Shown here one piece after another: positions 42,996-51,337 of a DNA stretch of 64,000 bases. Numbering within the stretch: position 1 is the first letter of the stretch; every line of letters begins with the position of its first letter. The notes below the pieces were generated by a model. It saw only the letters and a program-made list of their open reading frames with translations, ran no database searches and was not told the origin of the DNA. Position numbers and translations under genes: made by a program. The stretch is from Isobaculum melis. Its GTDB lineage: Bacteria > Bacillota > Bacilli > Lactobacillales > Carnobacteriaceae. The stretch spans positions 186,001 to 250,000 of the forward strand of contig NZ_FOHA01000001.1 in the NCBI RefSeq assembly GCF_900111355.1, in the 5' to 3' direction.

Positions 42996-44375
42996 ATGAA
43001 AAGGATATTTAAGGATCGGTTTATTTGGGTAATGACACCAATTTATCTACTTGTGATTTGTTTATTAGTGTGGCTGATTTATTCTTTACCAGCAATCTAT
43101 AATCAAATTGATACAAATAGGGTGGAGGAGATACGTGAAGATATCACGCAAATCATTCAGAGAGAGGAGCCGGATGATTTAGAAGAGAAATTAGCAGATT
43201 ATGTGGCAAAACAACCATTAGAATTAGCTGTTATCAATGAACATGGTTTTTATTATGCGACAGTTCCAACAACAGATTTTGCAACATTGGATCAATGGGT
43301 CAACGAAGCTGTTCTGAGTTATCATTCAGCGTATACTATTCAAAAAGATCAAGAAGAATACCAAGTTTGGCTTGCTATTTATCAATTAGAACCACAAAAC
43401 TTTTTTGAAATTTCAACTTTTTTTATTTTTTTAGGTATTATTCTGTTATTTAGTATTGTATTGCTTTTAGTATTGATGATGCGTAAACAAATACTGCATC
43501 CATTGAAACGTTTAAGAATGAATATTCTCAAGTTAAAAGAATTTCGTCTTTCTGAAGTTTCACCAATAGATAAAACATCTGCTTATGATCGTTTATCTGT
43601 TGAGCTCCATGAATTTACAGATGATCTTCAAGGGAAAATGGAAACGATTGGTACAAAATACACGGCTTTAGAAAAAGAGTTACAAGCTAAAAATGAGGAG
43701 AGTATTTACAAAGAACAATTAGTGCGTTCTGTGATTCATGACTTAAAAACCCCAATCAGTATTGTTTCGCTAGAATTGGAGCAAGTGAAGGAGCAAGCTT
43801 CATTAAATCCAGCCTTAGTTCAAAAAATAGAAACCATTGAAAAACGAAATCAAGGTGTTCTGACAGAAATTAAGGAAGCAATTCTATTGATTCATGGAGA
43901 AAGGGTAATCAATCAATGTGAAAAAATCGATTTAGTAAAAGAGGTTCAAAATACGATTCGTAGATTTAACCCGATTTTATCGAAACGTCAAATTCGTTGT
44001 ATTGTAGATGTGCCAGCTGAGTTAATGGTTTATATGGATGTGATTGAAGTTAAGCAACTATTACACAATATTATGTCTAATATTGCGCAATATACAGATG
44101 AAAAAGGTGTCTTTGAATTTACTTTATTTGAAGAAAATCAATCTTTAAAAATGAGTGCCTATAACGAAAGTGCGGATATTGATGCGATTGATTTTGAACA
44201 TGTTTTTGATTTGTTTTATCAAGGAGAAGTACTTGCTAAAACAAGTACAGGTGTCGGAATGTATACAATTAAAAAGACAGTTCAAAAATATCAAGGTACT
44301 TGCCAGTTTTCTAAAAAAGAAAACGGTGTTGAGTTAAGGATTGAGATACCACTGGAGGCTGTCCAAGATGAATAG
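42996..44375 (+). CDS. Sensor histidine kinase with degenerate G1 box
   Basis: 459-residue membrane kinase: helices about 11-31 and 136-160 with a sensor loop between, a coiled segment, H-box SVIHDLKTPISIV (H248), N-box LLHNIMSNIAQYT and GVGMYTIKK. The usual DxGxG box is replaced by YNESADID, so ATP binding may be altered. ATG 42996 follows GGAGTAGAGG; ATG 42975, inside the regulator gene, is an alternative. The next gene begins inside its last codons. Confidence 0.83.
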   Translation: MKRIFKDRFIWVMTPIYLLVICLLVWLIYSLPAIYNQIDTNRVEEIREDITQIIQREEPDDLEEKLADYVAKQPLELAVINEHGFYYATVPTTDFATLDQWVNEAVLSYHSAYTIQKDQEEYQVWLAIYQLEPQNFFEISTFFIFLGIILLFSIVLLLVLMMRKQILHPLKRLRMNILKLKEFRLSEVSPIDKTSAYDRLSVELHEFTDDLQGKMETIGTKYTALEKELQAKNEESIYKEQLVRSVIHDLKTPISIVSLELEQVKEQASLNPALVQKIETIEKRNQGVLTEIKEAILLIHGERVINQCEKIDLVKEVQNTIRRFNPILSKRQIRCIVDVPAELMVYMDVIEVKQLLHNIMSNIAQYTDEKGVFEFTLFEENQSLKMSAYNESADIDAIDFEHVFDLFYQGEVLAKTSTGVGMYTIKKTVQKYQGTCQFSKKENGVELRIEIPLEAVQDE

Positions 44376-45078
44376 AAAAGTGAAATGGACAGTCTTTTTT
44401 TTAGTCTCCTTTTTTAATCTATCACATCCCGTATTGGCGCAAGAAGAAATAGCAGATAGCTATGAAGAAGCCTTTCGCAAAGAAACAATTCGTTTACAAG
44501 AAACCATTGATTCACCAGGAACATACTTTGTAGATTTGACCTATGACCATCAAGGAGAAATGATCAAAAAACAAGTGAAGGTAACCGTCACAGGCGAACA
44601 GACTATTATTGAGAAAGAAATAGCGATTGATGCCCAACCAATTGAAGTCACTACAACTGAGGTCAAAAGCTTCACAAAAGAAGACTGGATTCGTTTAGGG
44701 CAAGCGAAAGCTTGGGAAACCAAAGATGGTGAAACCTTACCGATTATTGATGTTGGGATGCAGGAGCTAAAACCAGAAATTGGAAGCTATCCTTTAACCT
44801 TTCAAACCATTCATGATGTTTCAATTACTGTGCAAGTGAATGTATTAAGAGATACTAAAACTGATTTTAAAAGCAATCAGGAAAATGGTTGGCATGAAAG
44901 ATTACCTAGCGATCATCCTATAGGCTGGGAGCAGTATGAAGTTTTTTTAAAATGGATGATTCAAATTGGTTTATTTGCATCACTATTGATACCATTGGTT
45001 TTTCTATTAACACAATACTTTGTAACAGAAGCAACCATTAAGAAAATTATTCAAGCGATGATTCAAAATTTAAAATGA
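44368..45078 (+). CDS. Membrane-anchored surface accessory protein of the TCS
   Basis: 236-residue exported protein, overlapping the kinase by 8 bases with its own GGAGG. Signal peptide (WTVFFLVSFFNLSHPVLA), an extracellular part with two beta-rich segments (PGTYFVDLTYDHQGE; IGSYPLTFQTIHDVSITVQV), and a C-terminal membrane helix (FLKWMIQIGLFASLLIPLVFLL) with a short cytosolic tail. The overlap with the kinase suggests it modulates the sensor or is its main output. No named family; the domains look bacterial-Ig-like. Confidence 0.7.
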   Translation: MNRKVKWTVFFLVSFFNLSHPVLAQEEIADSYEEAFRKETIRLQETIDSPGTYFVDLTYDHQGEMIKKQVKVTVTGEQTIIEKEIAIDAQPIEVTTTEVKSFTKEDWIRLGQAKAWETKDGETLPIIDVGMQELKPEIGSYPLTFQTIHDVSITVQVNVLRDTKTDFKSNQENGWHERLPSDHPIGWEQYEVFLKWMIQIGLFASLLIPLVFLLTQYFVTEATIKKIIQAMIQNLK

Positions 45079-45192
45079 CATAAAACTCCGCAATTGTCCT
45101 GTTGGATAACTTTGAGTTAGTTGGGTGGGTTAGATATTATAAGTGTATAAGAAAAATGCAATACACTTATGATTGATACAGGAGGAAAAAAG

Positions 45193-47661
45193 ATGAAGAA
45201 GAATGTTTTTTTAGGGAAGCTCATGATTTTGCTAACCGTTGCCTTGATGATATTTAGTCAAGTCAATCTAACCGTATTAGCTGATTCGTTACATAGTGAG
45301 GGTGAAGCACCTGAACAGTTAGAGTCAAATGATACAACAGAAATTTTAGATGAATCAGAAAATGAGGCAGAAGAAGATCCAGCGGTAGATTCAGCAGTAG
45401 ATTTGATTCAGCCAGAAACAAACAACAACATTCAACCAGAAAACAACAACTTAGGAGAATTATTTGAAAACCCATTATTACCAGTAAAAGAAGAACCAAA
45501 AGGACCAGTTCAAAGAATTGGCGAGGAAAAAGAAACTGTAAAAGTTTCATTTACAGTTAAATATAATATTCATGAAAAAGATCCATATACTAAGCCTGAA
45601 TGGGCTACAAAAGAAGTTTATTCAGTTGAAAAAAAACCTGGTGAAACAATTGATGTGGCACCAGAAATTGATTTGACTTTTGAGGATAATTTACTAGAAG
45701 GCTATACGCTTCGTGAGTGGTGGGATCGTTATCCAAATCCTTCAACAGGAGAAGGATTGATTTCATTTCCTTATGTAGTGGGAGATGAAGATATTACCTT
45801 ACAAGGACGTATTAATAATTATTATACTCTTTGGTATTTGGGTACAGGTGATAAAAAATATGGCGAACTTCTTAAAGAAGACCCATATCCACCTACAAAA
45901 GAAGGGTATACATTTATAGGCTATTCTGAAATCTATAATGATGATCCTGAAACTGCTAAATTGTGGGATTTCGCTGTAGATAGAATGCCAGCACATGATT
46001 TAAGATTACATCCAGTGTTTGCACCAATTGTGCCAGAAGAACCAGAAAAACCTGAACCAAAAGAATACCAAGTAACTTATAATGTTGATGGTGTTGAAAC
46101 AAAAGCAACAGCTGTGGCGGGAGAGTTTTTAACAGAACCACCTGCGCCAACAAAACCTGGTTATACCTTTAAAGCTTGGTATACAGAACCAGTTGGAGGA
46201 ACAAATTGGATTTTTTCTTTTGGAAAAATGCCAGAAAATGATATGACACTTTATGCACGATTTGAGAAGATTAAAACTTACTATTTAGTAACGATTATGG
46301 ATGGAGATACAAGAGTTTACTTTGGTCTTGTATTTGAAGATAAGCTGATCAAAGAACCAGAAACACCATCAAAACCAGGCTATACTTTCTTAGGCTGGAA
46401 ACCAAATAAACCAAATGCTCCTTTCTGGAATTTTGCGACAGATACAGTTTCAGCTATCACAACATTGAATGCTGTTTATCAAGCAGATGATCAAACCATT
46501 ACATTTGATGTGAATACAGGTGATCCTGCCAGTCAACCAAATGATTTAATTTCACCAACAGATAGTGATGTAGACGTAGATGCGATTCAAGTACCAACAA
46601 AACCAGGTTATACCTTTACAGGTTGGTTCAATGGTACAGAGCAAGTATCAGGAAGCATCAAAATGCCAGTAGGTGGACTAACACTGACTGCGCATTGGAC
46701 TGCAGCTGATCAAACGATTGCGTTTGATGTCAATACAGGTGATCTTGCGAGTCAACCAAAAGACTTAGTTGCACCAACAGATAGTGATGTAGATGTAGAT
46801 GCGATTCAAGCACCAACAAAACCAGGGTATGCTTTTGCAGGCTGGTTCAATGGAACAGAGCAAGTATCAGGAAGCATCAAAATGCCAGCAGATGGCTTAA
46901 CACTAGCTGCACATTGGACAGCCCTTGATCAAACGATTACATTTGATATTAATGGTGGAGATGCAGCAAGCAAACCGCAAGATATCATTGCACCAACAGA
47001 TAGTGAATTAGATATTGATGCAATCGAAGTACCAACTAGAGAAGGCTATACCTTTGCAGGTTGGTATGATGCAGCTGATAATAAAGTAACTGGTAAAATG
47101 ATGATCCCTGCTGGAGGTTTAACGCTTAAAGCAGTATGGGATGAAATCGTAGTGGAAAGTGAATTAACAATTCAAGCGAATGATTTTGAAATAAAATTGT
47201 CTGAATTAAAAGACTCTCAAGCTAAAGGCACGTTAGAAGAAATCGTGTTAACTAGAAGTGGAGCGCAATTATGGGATAAAGTTACAAATCAATCAATTGA
47301 TGGGGCAATTGATGTGAATGCAGCAGATTTATATCTTGTGAAAGAGACTGGAAATTATCTAGTTGAGATTTCTCATACCATCGATAATGGTATCACTAGA
47401 GCAATGCCAAAAGTTGTGACTGAAACTGTTCAAGTAACGGTTACAAATGATGTGACTGAAAAACCAATTACAGAAGATCCAGTAATTACAGAACCAAAAG
47501 CACCAGTAGAAACAGCGGAAACACCAGTAGCAAGTAAAGAAGAAACAAAAGAACTTCCTTCAACTGGAGAAAAAGTATCCTTTGAATTCTTAGGTGGTAT
47601 GATGCTGTTAGTAGTAGGTTATTTCATCCAAATGAATAAAAAAAGAGCAACAAAAAATTAA
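45193..47661 (+). CDS. LPXTG-anchored surface protein with InlB-type B repeats
   Basis: 822-residue cell-wall protein. Signal peptide (ILLTVALMIFSQVNLTVLA), an acidic Glu/Asn/Pro-rich region, and two to three diverged Flg_new/Listeria-Bacteroides repeats (EGYTFIGYSE, KPGYTFKAWYTEP, KPGYTFLGWKPNK). Three close tandem repeats of about 72 residues follow (from about 435: TFDVNTGD ... KPGYTFTGWFNGTEQVSG ... LTAHWTA), then a further beta domain, a Thr/Glu/Pro-rich wall stretch, LPSTGEK, a membrane helix and a KKRATKN tail. Sortase A substrate. ACAGGAGG precedes ATG 45193. The TCS and accessory gene just upstream are likely regulators. Confidence 0.92.
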   Translation: MKKNVFLGKLMILLTVALMIFSQVNLTVLADSLHSEGEAPEQLESNDTTEILDESENEAEEDPAVDSAVDLIQPETNNNIQPENNNLGELFENPLLPVKEEPKGPVQRIGEEKETVKVSFTVKYNIHEKDPYTKPEWATKEVYSVEKKPGETIDVAPEIDLTFEDNLLEGYTLREWWDRYPNPSTGEGLISFPYVVGDEDITLQGRINNYYTLWYLGTGDKKYGELLKEDPYPPTKEGYTFIGYSEIYNDDPETAKLWDFAVDRMPAHDLRLHPVFAPIVPEEPEKPEPKEYQVTYNVDGVETKATAVAGEFLTEPPAPTKPGYTFKAWYTEPVGGTNWIFSFGKMPENDMTLYARFEKIKTYYLVTIMDGDTRVYFGLVFEDKLIKEPETPSKPGYTFLGWKPNKPNAPFWNFATDTVSAITTLNAVYQADDQTITFDVNTGDPASQPNDLISPTDSDVDVDAIQVPTKPGYTFTGWFNGTEQVSGSIKMPVGGLTLTAHWTAADQTIAFDVNTGDLASQPKDLVAPTDSDVDVDAIQAPTKPGYAFAGWFNGTEQVSGSIKMPADGLTLAAHWTALDQTITFDINGGDAASKPQDIIAPTDSELDIDAIEVPTREGYTFAGWYDAADNKVTGKMMIPAGGLTLKAVWDEIVVESELTIQANDFEIKLSELKDSQAKGTLEEIVLTRSGAQLWDKVTNQSIDGAIDVNAADLYLVKETGNYLVEISHTIDNGITRAMPKVVTETVQVTVTNDVTEKPITEDPVITEPKAPVETAETPVASKEETKELPSTGEKVSFEFLGGMMLLVVGYFIQMNKKRATKN

Positions 47662-47687
47662 GTTTATTTAAATACAGATAATGAAAA

Positions 47688-47741
47688 ATAAAAGTATCCG
47701 ATCTTAGTTATTGAAAAAACTAGGCATCGGGTACTTTTTCC
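47688..47741 (+). terminator. Terminator of the LPXTG gene
   Basis: AAAAGTATCCGAT pairs with ATCGGGTACTTTTT (one G.U) with an inner CTTAGTT/AACTAGG extension and a T-run. Confidence 0.85.
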
Positions 47742-47786
47742 TTTATGATAGTAGAAGTGACAGAATAGAGAAATAGAGGAATCAAT

Positions 47787-49103
47787 ATGTGTATAAAAGA
47801 AAATAGAACAGTTGAAGTGACAAAAGAACATCATCCAATTCATGGTGTCATTGCCTTAAAAGCAGAAAATGCAAGTGAATTGATTTTTGAGAATGCGATT
47901 GTATTGAGTCGCATTTTATTTGAGCCTAACTTGATGAGACAAGCTGAACAGGTCGCTGAACCTTATCAGCAAGAGAAGCTCATGAATGTCTTAAAAGCCG
48001 AGACTGAATTTACAATAGAAGTATTTAAAGAAGGCATAAAAGGCGAATCACAACAAACCTTATCGATTACCTATGATCAGGAATACATAGGCATTCATTT
48101 TATTATCCCTTATCATTGCTATCAAAAACATGCGACATTAATCACAGATTTTATCGAACAAACTTTGAAGGAAACGGGTCTATTTGCCTATTTACGTAGT
48201 AATGAAGAACGACTATTTAGTAATATTTGGCAACCAGAATTACGACAAGATGGCTGTGAAGGGCTAACGATGGTTAGAAATGAACAGGGGCAAGTCATTG
48301 TTGATTTAAACCAATTTCCTGGACAAAATTTGACTTATCAAGCCTTACAATTTACTTCATGTTGGCAGATGTGGTTTTGTCAACCTTATTATCAATGGCT
48401 ACCAAAGCAAGTATTGAAAGATTTCCGTGAAGGTGTATCTAATGAAGCAAAAGATTTTGGCGTAACCCATATTACCTTATATAAGGATCCTACAAAGTGG
48501 CAACAAAAGGAAAATATTATAAGACAATGGGCATTTAGAAATCAGTGTGGTATTGATGAAGTGACCCAACATTTAGTGTTAAGAGAGCCTTTTGTAGAAG
48601 TTGCAGCGGTAACTGAAAAACAGGCCATTTATAGTGTGCAATATCTGGATGATTACTGGCGACCAACCAGTAAATTAACCGCAACGAGAGGCTTATTTCG
48701 AATTTATGATGATAGAGGAGAAGAGATTCTATTTGAACAAAGGAAAGGAACAGTAGCGCACCCAGAAGATTATTTCACAAAAAAGACGTTCTTTACACAA
48801 GAATGGCTGACAAAAATTGAGATTTTTACAGAAATGTTAATAGATGGAGGCTTACAAATTTGTCAATTCTATCTCCATCGTTATTTGCATTTGAAAATGG
48901 ATTTAGATAAGAAAAAAAGTAAACGTAAATTGGTTATTTTAGTGCCAAAGGGTGGACTAGAAGCTTTAAATGTAGAAGTGTTATTAGCGCCATATGTTGT
49001 CCAAAAAATGAAAAAAATCAAGCAAGGTTGTAGTTTTGTCATTAAGAAAAAAAAGACAGTTTTACATGTGGTCATCTTTGAAGGAAAGAAAAAAGAAGCT
49101 TAA
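47787..49103 (+). CDS. Unknown cytoplasmic protein of 438 residues
   Basis: No signal peptide or membrane helix. The protein begins MCIKENRTVEVTKEHHPIHG and contains aromatic-rich motifs such as FTSCWQMWFCQPYYQWLP and YLDDYWRPTSKL. It ends with a strongly basic segment (MDLDKKKSKRKLVILV and IKKKKTVLHVVIFEGKKK). I do not recognise the family. It is convergent with an Rgg regulator and shares its terminator; GAGGAATCAAT precedes the start. A link to the Rgg/peptide pair is possible but not shown. Confidence 0.7.
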   Translation: MCIKENRTVEVTKEHHPIHGVIALKAENASELIFENAIVLSRILFEPNLMRQAEQVAEPYQQEKLMNVLKAETEFTIEVFKEGIKGESQQTLSITYDQEYIGIHFIIPYHCYQKHATLITDFIEQTLKETGLFAYLRSNEERLFSNIWQPELRQDGCEGLTMVRNEQGQVIVDLNQFPGQNLTYQALQFTSCWQMWFCQPYYQWLPKQVLKDFREGVSNEAKDFGVTHITLYKDPTKWQQKENIIRQWAFRNQCGIDEVTQHLVLREPFVEVAAVTEKQAIYSVQYLDDYWRPTSKLTATRGLFRIYDDRGEEILFEQRKGTVAHPEDYFTKKTFFTQEWLTKIEIFTEMLIDGGLQICQFYLHRYLHLKMDLDKKKSKRKLVILVPKGGLEALNVEVLLAPYVVQKMKKIKQGCSFVIKKKKTVLHVVIFEGKKKEA

Positions 49104-49131
49104 TGTTTTTTATTCATTAGGCTTCTTTTTT
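49090..49131. terminator. Bidirectional terminator
   Basis: AAAAGAAGCTTAATG and CATTAGGCTTCTTTT pair, with A/T tails, between the unknown gene and the convergent rgg-type gene whose stop lies inside. Confidence 0.75.
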
Positions 49132-50024
49132 GTCAGATATTCTTTTTCTATCGTAGTCTCTCCATTTAAAAACAAAGCTTTATCTTCAAGTAATAAATCA
49201 ATTAAATGCTGTTCCTTTAACAATTCTAAAATCTGAATGGCTTCATCCATTTCTTCATTTTCTATCTCCGGGTAGTTTGCTTGCAGTAAAGCTCCTTTTC
49301 GAAATAATGCGACAGCATAACAATCATACATGCCGTTCTCTTTGGATTCTATCAAAATTTCTTCTAATAAATCTAAGGTTGTTTGAGAAAACTTTCCGTT
49401 TGTAAGTAATAAGCCAGTCAGATTTAATTTAAAGGCAACCTTTAATTGACTATCAGGTAAAAATTGCTTATATTTTTCTAATTGAGAAATTGCATTACGG
49501 CCAATATTAATCGCGACTTCAATTGGAAAGATAAATAGGATACAATTAATTAGCTTTAAATCTGAGATTGTCCAAAGATCAACTTTAGAGAGTCTAGTCC
49601 AAATGGGTTCAACTAATCTAGTTGCATTTTCAAAATTATTTTTTCTAATATCAATAATAGCTAAGGCGACTTCCTTTAACTCTTTAATATAGAAACTATC
49701 ATGTTCATTTAAATAATCTGAAAACTCCGTTACTAGATTTGATAACTTATCAATATCTGAATTACTTAAACTAGAATAAAATTTATTGGTTAATTCTTGA
49801 TATTGGGTGAGTCCATAATTTCTGTGTATAAAGAAAAATTCATCAAAAGATAAATTTAATTGTTGTAAAATTAGTTGGAATTTATGGATGCTAGGTATCA
49901 CTTCATTTTTTTCAATTTTAGCAATCAGGGAGCGATTAAATTTACCATCAGTCGCACTTTTTTGAGAAATACGTCTGGCAATTCTAATAGATTTCATTGT
50001 ATTACCATAGTAATCTTTGGCCAT
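49110..50024 (-). CDS. Rgg/GadR/MutR-family transcriptional regulator
   Basis: 304-residue regulator of the RRNPP group: N-terminal helix-turn-helix (about 5-65, NTMKSIRIARRISQKSA ... FNRSLIAKIEKNEVIPS) and a C-terminal all-helical TPR-like peptide-binding domain of about 220 residues. In streptococci such proteins bind short hydrophobic peptides encoded next door. Here a minute gene for an 11-residue hydrophobic peptide is transcribed divergently 125 bases away, which makes this a probable peptide-responsive quorum sensor. GAGATGTGATG precedes ATG 50024. Confidence 0.88.
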   Translation of the reverse strand: MAKDYYGNTMKSIRIARRISQKSATDGKFNRSLIAKIEKNEVIPSIHKFQLILQQLNLSFDEFFFIHRNYGLTQYQELTNKFYSSLSNSDIDKLSNLVTEFSDYLNEHDSFYIKELKEVALAIIDIRKNNFENATRLVEPIWTRLSKVDLWTISDLKLINCILFIFPIEVAINIGRNAISQLEKYKQFLPDSQLKVAFKLNLTGLLLTNGKFSQTTLDLLEEILIESKENGMYDCYAVALFRKGALLQANYPEIENEEMDEAIQILELLKEQHLIDLLLEDKALFLNGETTIEKEYLTKKKPNE

Positions 50025-50090
50025 ATCATCACATCTCGCTTCTTTATATATTTTAAATAGAAATAAGTATTTGGAATAAGGGGTATGCCT

Positions 50091-50111
50091 ACATTATACA
50101 TCATAAAATGT
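50091..50111. promoter_or_regulatory. Candidate Rgg operator and peptide-gene promoter
   Basis: ACATTATACATCATAAAATGT is an imperfect palindrome (outer ACATT/AATGT arms) in the short divergent region. A TATGAT -10 at 50114-50119 follows, 30 bases before the peptide ATG. Confidence 0.45.
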
Positions 50112-50148
50112 GTTATGATAAGGGCAAGAAATAAGGAGGTGAATGAAT

Positions 50149-50184
50149 ATGTTCGATATTTTATTAGGATGGATTATCCGTTAA
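50149..50184 (+). CDS. 11-residue peptide MFDILLGWIIR, candidate leaderless pheromone
   Basis: Tiny frame with a very strong start: AAGGAGGT at 50133-50140, 8 bases before ATG 50149, encoding MFDILLGWIIR and a TAA. A promoter-like TATGAT lies upstream and a perfect 18-bp terminator begins 7 bases after the stop, so this is a complete transcription unit with nothing else in it. Hydrophobic residues plus one Asp and one Arg, with no secretion leader, resemble the leaderless peptides known for RopB-type Rgg proteins (such as SIP, MWLLLLFL) and the D/E-I-rich SHP pheromones. It diverges from the Rgg gene. Function is inferred. Confidence 0.7.
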   Translation: MFDILLGWIIR

Positions 50185-50190
50185 AGAAAT

Positions 50191-50237
50191 GAAAAATTGG
50201 TGCAAAATTATGTATGCATTTTGCATCAATTTTTCTT
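50191..50237 (+). terminator. Terminator of the peptide gene
   Basis: GAAAAATTGGTGCAAAAT and ATTTTGCATCAATTTTTC form an 18-bp stem with one G.U. 50238-50331 is empty. Confidence 0.85.
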
Positions 50238-50331
50238 GTTTCTAACAGAAATTAATTTCATTATATTTCTCATCTAAAAAATATTGCTCTTCATATATAC
50301 CTTTTTTCGCTTCATAAGACTTTTTGACTAG

Positions 50332-51174
50332 CTACAACACAACCTCTAAAGTACTCTCAAATTCCTTCATTGCTTTAGGAATCCTCTTAATGATTTCACT
50401 TGGTAGAGTGACATAAGACGTTTCGGCAATTAAGTCACTAATATGGCTGTGTAAAAAGACCGCAGCTAAGATGGCTGATTTCTTATTATGCATTTGAGCC
50501 AAGAAGCCACCTAACATACCAGCAAGCGTATCCCCCATGCCACCAGTTGCCATTGCAGCTGTTCCGCTTTGATTTTGCCAGACATCTTGTGGAAAATAAA
50601 TTTCAGTGAGATGCTTTTTCAGCACAATCACACTATTCAATTGCTCTTGACTTGCTTGATTATTTTTAACTGTTTGCTTGTCAATTGGGAGACCACTTAA
50701 TCGTTCCCATTCTTTTTCATGTGGCGTATAAACGGTAAAGGCCTTTGATTGTGGTAACGGATTTTCAGCTAATAAGGTAATTGCATCACCATCAATAATC
50801 AGGCTTTGCTCAGCAGTTAAGCTTGAACAAATCGTTGAAAGCAGTAATAAATCAGCTCCTGTTCGACCTAACCCCGGACCAACTACCACCACATCTGTGG
50901 CTTGAAGTGCCGCCATTAACTGCGCTTGATCTTTGATGTCTAACACCATTGCCTCTGGTAATCGAGCATGGAGTGCAGCATGGTTACAAGAATGTGTTGC
51001 AACCGTCACAAGCCCTGCCCCACTCGCTACAGTTGCACTAGCAGCTAAAATGATAGCACCGCCCATTTGTTCATTTCCGCCAATTAATAGCACACGACCA
51101 TAGTCACCTTTATGTGAATATGCTTGTCTTTTAGGCAACAAGCCTTGCACGATTTTTTTCTCTAATAAATGCAT
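50332..51174 (-). CDS. nnrD: ADP/ATP-dependent NAD(P)H-hydrate dehydratase
   Basis: 280-residue ribokinase-fold metabolite-repair enzyme converting damaged NAD(P)HX back to NAD(P)H. Motifs: GDYGRVLLIGGNEQMGGAII, SGAGLVTVAT, VVVGPGLGR, IIDGDAI, TPHEKEWERL and ATGGMGDTLAGMLGGFLAQ (catalytic Asp in GMGD). Only the dehydratase half is present, without the fused epimerase domain of other bacteria. ATG 51174 follows AGGGAGTG; the GTG at 51183 lies inside that site. Confidence 0.93.
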   Translation of the reverse strand: MHLLEKKIVQGLLPKRQAYSHKGDYGRVLLIGGNEQMGGAIILAASATVASGAGLVTVATHSCNHAALHARLPEAMVLDIKDQAQLMAALQATDVVVVGPGLGRTGADLLLLSTICSSLTAEQSLIIDGDAITLLAENPLPQSKAFTVYTPHEKEWERLSGLPIDKQTVKNNQASQEQLNSVIVLKKHLTEIYFPQDVWQNQSGTAAMATGGMGDTLAGMLGGFLAQMHNKKSAILAAVFLHSHISDLIAETSYVTLPSEIIKRIPKAMKEFESTLEVVL

Positions 51175-51337
51175 TATCAGCACTCCCTTCAGTCATTTCA
51201 TGCTTTTATTATACTGCTTATAAAGCTGATTTTCTACAGAGGAGGGAATTTTTTGCATAAAGCCCATAACTTTCCCCTTTTTTTATTCAAAAAATGATAT
51301 GATAGACTTAGTTGAAAAAAGGATTGGAGTGGATAAA

